Part shown: one piece after another, positions 54,701-63,700 of the stretch | Layout of the letters: each line of letters begins with the position of its first letter | How positions within the stretch are numbered: the stretch's first letter is position 1 | Origin: Pipra filicauda | Taxonomy: Eukaryota > Chordata > Aves > Passeriformes > Pipridae | DNA: 64,000 nt | Direction: 5' to 3' | NCBI RefSeq assembly: GCF_003945595.2 | Contig: NW_024104365.1 | Coordinates: 4,559,049 to 4,623,048 of the forward strand | Position numbers and translations under genes: made by a program | Notes under the pieces: model-generated | The model's input: the letters and a program-made list of their open reading frames with translations, nothing else | What the model was told of the DNA's origin: nothing | Database searches by the model: none

Positions 54701-57700
54701 ATATAGTTGAAAAATATTAGTATTTTCCTTTAAAGGAGGCATTTCTATGCTCTGTTTTTCAGGTTTGTTATGCAAAAGAGCTAAAAGAAGGATTTGTGGA
54801 GTACACAGAACAAGTCGTAAAGCTGATGGTTCCATTGTTGAAGTTCTATTTCCATGATGATATCCTATTAACAAATACTACCGTGAAAACAGAAACTTAG
54901 TTTGGAAGAATCAAAGTCCTGCTTACTTTTTCCTAAATGAATTGGAAGTGTTAGTGTTAAAATATTCTGTGGCTTTATAGCAGAAGTTGTTTCAGAGAAT
55001 GTTGGTTTACACACTGTTTTAGGCAAAATATCCTGCTTTTCCGCATAGTTTCTTTTCAAATAAGCCATCAGTGGAGAAAGTGATGTTTGTGCCAACAAAG
55101 CAAAGGAATACTTGAACAGCTTTTCTGTCATGGCCTGAAACAGGCTTGAAGCCACTTTGAAATAGCAAACAGTTTAATTTTCCTATGATTTAATCTGTAT
55201 CTACTTAAGAAATTAAATGCAGGAGGCTAATAAAAAAAGAATTTGGGGTAGAAAACTAAGAGCTTAATCATAGGGGTGGATGCTTAAATTCAAAGCACTT
55301 TATGTTGGATTTGATTACTTTGTTTCCTTAATAATGAAACGTGTTCGAGTGGCAGCAGCAGAGTCGATGCCCCTCCTTCTTGAATGTGCTCGAGTCCGTG
55401 GGCCGGAGTACCTCACACAGATGTGGCACTTCATGTGTGATGCACTCATCAAAGCCATTGGGACAGAACCAGAGTCAGATGTTCTCTCAGAAATAATGCA
55501 TTCTTTTGCAAAGGTAATGTTATCCTTTACAAATTTTGTGGTGTTACTGTCCATAGCTTTTTGCCATAAGAAAGGACTGTGTTTGATGTTCATTTACACA
55601 GCTGGAATAAATGCAAGGCTTCCTCTATGTGAAATTTGATTTGACTTTAAATGTTACAGCTGACGGAAAAAGTTCTATTTTTCTTCAAAAATATCAAAGT
55701 ATTAACCTAAAACAATTATCAGATTTGTTAATTTTAACTGCAAGCAACTGAAGTTATGGGCATGAAATGTATAGTGGTGTTATGCCTTACTTGTATAATT
55801 TGAGCATTGATTACAGTATGAATGTTTTATTAATATTATTTCTACCTTAAAGCAGAGCATGTATTAATTTTCTTTGGGTGCCTAGATTTCATTAAGACTG
55901 CTCATGTAACTTAAATCTGAAAAACTCATGATTTTATTTCACAAGTGTATTGAGGTAATGGGAGATGGATGCCTTAACAATGAACACTTTGAAGAACTTG
56001 GGGGAATACTGAAAGGAAAACTAGAAGAGCACTTTAAAAATCAAGAATTAAGACAGGGTAAGTTAACGTTAAGTCCTGTTAACATGTGGTATGGCTGTTC
56101 TTTAAAGCAGAACTCCTAATTATTTCTGAACACAGAAAAAAGCTTAGTTTAGATTTCTTAATTTGTGTATTTATGTAAGGTAATTGGGCTTTGAAAAACA
56201 GAAGCCATGAGTTACATTTGTAAGCTCTGGGAGTATGAAGATGGCATCATTTGGGGCAATACTGTAGTTTAATCAAAAGTTGATGGACAGATTTACTTGA
56301 AAGACAGTGCACATATCTTGTGTTGTCTTTTCTGTGGTTTTTTTTCATCTGAAGTCTTAACAGTTTTCTTAAAACAATGGTAGTTTCTTATTTCTAAGCA
56401 CTTTTCATGTCTTCATGGACAAGCTGGTGTGTTTATTTAATGTGCTTTTACACATTCTTAAAATGAGCTGGCTCATACTTGTTTTTCTGTGAAAGCTCTT
56501 TGAAGCTTCTTAAAGACAAAGTTCCTGTTGCATCTTCAGCTACTGTTTCCTGTTTTCTAAATTTGTTTCTGCATAATTTTTTCCCTTCACAGAGTTCTTA
56601 TGCACTTGTAGAAAGATAATGGTTTAATTTTTTTTTGAATTTAGTGAAAAGACAAGATGAAGACTATGATGAACAAGTTGAAGAGTCATTACAAGATGAA
56701 GTAAGTTGATTTGGGGAGATTTTCCACTCATAAGCACCAGGATAGAAATACATTACACAAATATGCTGTGCTACCTGGTTAAAGCATAGTGCATCCTCAG
56801 AATTACTCCTTCCTAGAAGAATGTTCTGTTACTATAGTCCTTCAAAACTTCAGTAAGAGGTGAACCACATGACATGTGTGAATTAGGAAATATGAAAGGT
56901 TTCATTTTCCAGTGTAGTGAAATAAGAAGTTTGGGATATAGCTTTTTATTTTCTTCATCCTCTCAGCAATTCTTAGATGACTTTATCGGTGATACAGATG
57001 CAACAGCAGAATATTTATTCTAAGGCCTAGCCCTGCTGACTAGCTTTTTCTTTCAGCCTTATGAGCTGGGTGGCTCTTAAGCTTGAGCATACCTCTGATT
57101 CCTAGACATCTGGTATGTCACATCAGGAGCCTGTCTCAAAAAGAATAGCCCAAAAATAGTATCAAAGAAGGATGGCGGGATAAATAGCTGGCATAATGTG
57201 TTTTCTTAGGAGAGAATACCAAAGTGACTTTTTAGTTTGGGGCTGATTGTAGAAGAGATATGATAGTTTTATTAGATCGTTATTGGTATGGAGAGGGTAA
57301 TAGAGAATAATAAATCACTGCTGCTTCTAACATAGGACAAAAGATGCTCAGTAAATTTAAGAACTAAGAAACTTTTTTTTGCCACACAATGCAGGTGTGA
57401 AGCTTGATTACAGGAGTTTAACCTGTATGCAGACTCCAGAATGTATCCTAAGAAATCATGCACCCATATGTAAATACTGTCTTTAATAACAATGCAGTTC
57501 TTGAGCCCCTTTCCTTTGGAAATGTTAGGCCAGCATTCAAGAGGATAGATATCTGTTGCCTTCATACTGCTTGGGATCAAAAAATAACAAATGTCAAGTT
57601 CTGAACCAAGACCCTTTCCTGATTTTTCTTCCTTTCTTCTTTGAAATGTTTGCTGTTCATTCTTGTAGAAGGTGACTTAGATGGTTTGCTAATCTTTTTT

Positions 57701-60700
57701 TTCCTTATGTTTCACTCTATACTGATAATGAAAGAAACTGCAAGCAGCAATTTCAGACAAACTGAATCCATACTCTGCAACAGAGTTACAAGGCATTTTT
57801 TAAAATGTTTTAATGTTTGCTGTATTTTTTCTGTAAAGTCTGAAGGAACATTACCCTGTGAAAGAAGGAGTGGCACCAGAATGTCACTTGCCATATCAAC
57901 AGAATTAGCATATGATAATCAGTAACATTTGGTTATACACCTTTGATCCCAGAGTATGTTTATGTAGCCCTTTCCTCAAGGCCTTTGACAGGGTTTCACA
58001 CTACATCCTTGTCACTAAATGGAGAGATATGGATTTGATGGATGAACTATTCAGCAGATAAGGAATTGACTGGATGGCTATGTCCAAAGAATTCCATTCA
58101 GTGCCTCAGTGTCTGAAATGAAATCAGTAACAAGTGATGTGCCTCGAGGCTGTGGAACATGTTACCTAGAGAAGTGCCCCATCCCTGCAAGTGTTCAAGG
58201 ACAGGTTCGATGGAGCTCTGAGCAACATGGTCTAGTGGAAGGTGTCCCTGTGTGTCCAGTGGGGTTGGAACTAGACTAACTTCAAGGTCCATCTCAACCC
58301 AAACCATTCTGTGCTTCTGTCATTCTGTAATTAGACTAACAGTTGAAATAGTGAACTTGAAAACCTTTTGTTTTACAAAAAAAGTCACAAACCAACTTTA
58401 TTCCATTAGTTTAGACACCTTGGCATTTCATGTGAGTTCCAGAATTTTAAAGATAATTAGTCTGAACATGAATTGTATCCTTTTCCTTTCAGGATGACAG
58501 TGATGTTTATATTTTGACAAAAGTATCAGACATTTTGCACTCAATATTCAGCAGTTACAAGGAGAAGGTACTGCCATGGTTTGAAAGGTTACTTCCACTA
58601 ATTGTCAACCTAATTGTAAGTACCTTGCTTTCCTTTGATTTGAATTTAATTTTTTTTTCTGATGTGTTAATAGGCCTTCCATGCTGGACTCTTAGAGAAC
58701 TTGGTAGATAGAATGTAGCAATTGCCATTTTACAAAATAGATGTGTGTGGTTGAAGAATCATTCTGGATGAAGACTGAAGTGATTACTTATGCTTTTTGA
58801 GCAGCTGCACTGCTGTGCTACTTAAAATTTCTGATTTCAAGACCCAGGATCATTGACACATACAACTGTTTTGAGAAATTTAATTTTCCTGAGTGTGTCC
58901 AATGTTCTTTACAATGGATTTCAAGAGGAGGGACGAAAAAGTGTTGCAGACTCTTGGGGAAAAATTGCGCGTGAAATAGAGGTGTAAATGATTTGGCTGA
59001 AAATCATTATTCTTTCAGTAAGTTCAGATAGTCATCTCTATTTTGTTTTGTTTATGATATTGCTGCAAGTGTAACTGCAGAAAATTACATGCTTGTAGGA
59101 TTCAGTTTAATCCAGGAAGATTTTAACAAAAGTACTAGACCACTGTTCCTGTGATTGTTCTGTTGATATAATCATTGGCTGCATAAAAATTTTAAGGTGT
59201 GTAAAATGTTACTTGTTTTTAATGCAGTGTCCACACAGGCCGTGGCCAGACCGGCAGTGGGGGCTGTGCATTTTTGATGACATTGTAGAGCACTGCAGCC
59301 CAGCCTCATTCAAGTATGCAGAATACTTCCTGAGGCCAATGCTGGAGTCCGTGTGTGACAACAGCCCAGAGGTCAGGCAAGCAGCTGCCTACGGCGTTGG
59401 AGTCATGGCACAATTTGGGGGGGATGGCTACCGTCCTTTTTGCCCAGGTACATACCTGCATCTGATAAAACTGTTTGAATGTGTGATTTGGGTGAGAGGA
59501 AATAAAAATTGCTTGACTTTTGGTTGATGGGGTCTCTTCCCCTTGGCAGTGAAATAGATTGCCAGTATAACCTGTGTGGTAGAGTAATGATGGCTTAATA
59601 AAGTACCTGAATTCCTTGGGCTTTTATTGTTGTTCTGCTTAGCATTTCTGTTGCAGCACTTACTGCTTAGCAAACTTGATATAACATATTCTTTTTTAAG
59701 ATATGATCTGACATGCAAATGTTAATTTCATAAAGAACAGCTTTCTGATACACACCTGTCTCGTAGATGCTTTTTATTAATACTAAGGGGGTTGCATATT
59801 AATGGAAAACCCCTTGGATGTCTGGAAGAATTATACAAATGACCTGTATTAAGGAATAGCCTAGAATACAACTAATGTGGCTCTCTGCTTTCCTGTTACA
59901 TATGAAGAAAGAGCCTGATTTCTGTTAAGTAAGAAATGAAATGAGTGTGGTACTACTTATCTGAAATACTTGGTCTGCTTTCTTTCTGAATGTTTCATGT
60001 TTTTCTAAAACTTAAAATTCATCTTAAATTGAAAGAAATTATTGTCTGCTTGCACTCTTCTTGCCATTCACCAGAGTTAATTTTGCACACTAAGTAGCAT
60101 CCTGTATCAGAATTTTTTCCTTTTTTTTAAAGAAAATATTTAGCTAAATTTGTATTTCAAATATGTATTTCACATGAATCTTTAACAAAAGCTGAATTAA
60201 ACGATGTAAGAAAATACGAATCATCTGATAGGGATAAATCAGGACTTTAACACAAATCTTACCTACATCAATCAGGGTTGTAATTTTCATTGTTAATGTA
60301 AGTTATTGTTACATGGTTACAATCAAGATGTCTTTTAAAAAAATTAAAGAAAAAAGCAGCAGTGGCACATTAAGAGCATTAACATTTAGAATTGTTTAGA
60401 CAGTTCTGATTTTGAAACTTTTGGGGCTTTTTAGCATCTGTTGAAGTCTCAATTTTATTTTTCATTCATTAGATTTTGCCTTGCTCCACTTAAACTTTGT
60501 AACATCTTTGATCCTTTTCGTAGTATTTGGACAAATAATCCCTGATTAAACCCAGACACTTGACTTCTCCTTTTATTGAATTTTAGATAAAATAACCTTT
60601 TTCCTTTAAACATACATTTTGTTAGCAGGCACCTCAAAAGTATTCTAAGTCCTTTTGCACATACATGAAAGAATTTTGTGATTTATTTTAATAGATGAAG

Positions 60701-63700
60701 ATGTGCTGTGATTAGAAACAAAGCAAATCCATGGCGTGAGAAGTTTTCTACCCCATGGGTTTTGCTGTCTTCTCTGAAAAACATCATGTTTGTGAGCTTT
60801 TATTTATAACTTAATTTCTTTATTGATTGATATATAGTGCTGACATATTGTTCTATTGCAAGTTTGTAGCAGTCTGTTCAGAAAAAGCAGATGTATTTGT
60901 TATCATGAAGCATTTTTGACAGTCAGTTGAAAAAATCCAGGAATATAGAGAGAACTTGTAAGTGGCACATGAGCTACATTATGATGAAACAAAAAGCACT
61001 AAAAACAGAATTAGTAAAGAGCAAAGAAATAAAATGGAAGAAAAACAATGTAACTTTCTAAATAGGGTTACAAGGTTACAATTGATGCAACCATCAATGT
61101 TGCTTCTATTTCTTATGTTGGTGGAAGAATATAATCATCTGTTCTCTGTAAAAATTGTTTAATCAACTGCATGGGCTTCTTCCTAAATCACATCAGTGCC
61201 CTTAAAATTTGGTGGAGCAATAATTGGAAAAAACCTATTATTATGATAGAAGATGGTCTTTCATAGTCAAAAGGTTTTTTTAAGGATTATCTAAACCAAC
61301 ACCCATGTGGAATGGGTCTGTTGTATGGATAGGAAGAAAACTATCTGTCTGCTAATCTGTAGGGAGGAAATTATACAGATTCATTTTGATGCCCTCTTAA
61401 TTTTACAACTACAAGGACTCGCATACCTACAAAGTCATCCATTAGTGTTAAGGAGTGAAGAAACACAGATGAGTTTTAGCTTCAGCAGTCATGAAAACTT
61501 GAGATGCAAAATGCAGACCCAACTTGCCCTGGAGATTGTAGACTTCTTTGAAACAAATTCTTCTTTGCAGAATAATCCAACATTATTATCCTGCATTTGA
61601 TACACAAGCTAGTGAATCTGATGACCAGTGTTTCTGCAGTTCTGTAATGTTTATCAGCCCCATGAAAGTATCCTTGTCTAGTTTAGGGTTAATGATATTT
61701 TTCCATGGCTGCTTTTTGAATTCTTCAAAAATATAATTCAGTGGAGTTAATATAGCAAGGGTCATTGTGTATTCTTTAACTGCAAAGCTGCTACTTACTC
61801 ATCAAAATGCAGAAGTGCAAGATCTTGCTCTTCCTCAGTAATTGGAGTTATTTTGAAGTGTGCTTTCTGCACAATTCCACAACCTGTTTCTGTGCTGATT
61901 TAGAATTTCACCTCTTTAGCATTTTATTTTTAGCAGAAGAACACAATAACAATTGTTCTACATGCATACAGAGTGCTCTGAAGTCTGCGTGGACACTAGT
62001 AACTAAACGCATGACATGAATGTTATTTAGAAGTGTGCGTGTGGTTACCCATGTGACTAATAAAAAATATAATTGCTATTAACCCAGCAAGAAAACTGGC
62101 ATTTTTCCTTCATTGAAAGGCATTTCCTTTCCTTGACTTTTGCAATCTAAACCATGCTAGCTTGATTCACCAGATAAGATTACTCTTATGAGCTTTTCCT
62201 AGGGCACCTTTTAGTGGTGAGAGGTGTGTACGTGTACATATATACATACATATATATATATATTTATATGTATATGTTTTTTTATATATGTATGTGCACA
62301 CAAGCAATAGATGTACAGCAGGCATGCACTACAATTCACATTATTGTAAATGTCTCCTTAGCAGTGCTTTTCCTCATCCTGTGTTTATAGAGCCTATTAG
62401 ATTAAAAAGGTAATGCTTGTTATCTATGTTTTTACTTAGAAATTACAGTGTCTTTTATATTTTAGATTGCATAACTCCAATTGAGAGACATAGGAAGATT
62501 TTTTTTTTTTCTTTTGAACTTCTAAAGAAAATTCAGACTTTTGCACCAGCTGTTCTCTTGTGTTTCCTTGCAGAGCTTTATTTATCTGTTTGGTTTTCAT
62601 ATGATAATTATTGAGCAGATAAGAACCTAGAAGTAGTTGAACATTAAAATTACTGTATTTTGGTACTTGAGACACAAAAAATACTGGTTTTAATACATGC
62701 AATTGTCTCATGTAGAGTTTGTGATGTTAATAAAGCATACCTTCATCATGCATTAAACTTTATTCTTGTATTGTTTAACAATTAGAGGCGCTTCCACTGC
62801 TGGTGAGAGTCATTCAGTCACCAGATGCCAAAACCAAAGAGAATGTCAATGCAACAGAAAACTGCATTTCAGCTGTAGGAAAGATAATGAAGTTCAAGCC
62901 TGACTGTATAAATGTTGAAGAAGTCCTCCCACACTGGTTATCATGGCTTCCACTTCATGAAGACAAAGAAGAAGCTGTTCATACTTTCAACTATCTGTGT
63001 GACTTACTGGAGAGGTAAGGCAAAGTCTTCACACTAATGCAGAAAGTAAGCCTGTTTGCAGGTTATTTCATTACATTCTTTTTCCAAAACTGAGAAACTG
63101 CCAAGTTAATCCGCATATGTTTTAGAGAAGATAATTTGAAATGTCAGAAGTGAGCCTTCCCTGATGTTACTGCTGTCTTTTCAACAGCCATTCTCCTCAT
63201 CCTAACAAAGGTCTGTATGGCTGGAAAAAAATTCTGACTTCTTTATGTGTACATGATGGGAAAGGATCAGCAGAGAACTTATACAGAAAATTTCAGGAAA
63301 ATTTTTTATACTCTTCTTACATATCAGCTCTAATAACTGATCGGTCTTTTTATTTAAGAGCAGCATACATGCTCTTGCAGCCTTCTTTTTTTAACCTTCT
63401 GAAGTACTTTTGCAGCTTTTTGCTCTTTGAAAGCTAAATTATAAACAAAGTGAAGTATAAAGTAGAGAAATTCCATCTGCATGGAACTCAGCTGTTCTGT
63501 AAAGTTCAGAACTTCATCCTGATAAAGTTTAGGCTGATTAGAGAATCAGCTGGTTAAATATTAACAGTAGGGGGAACATTCTGTCAGCAGGTATAAAAGC
63601 TGTGTGTAGTTACTCAGCTGTGTGAAACTTAAATGTAAATAAGCAGCTCTAGAGTAAGATACAAAAGCAGTCCACTTACATGTAAAATGCTTACCTTAAT

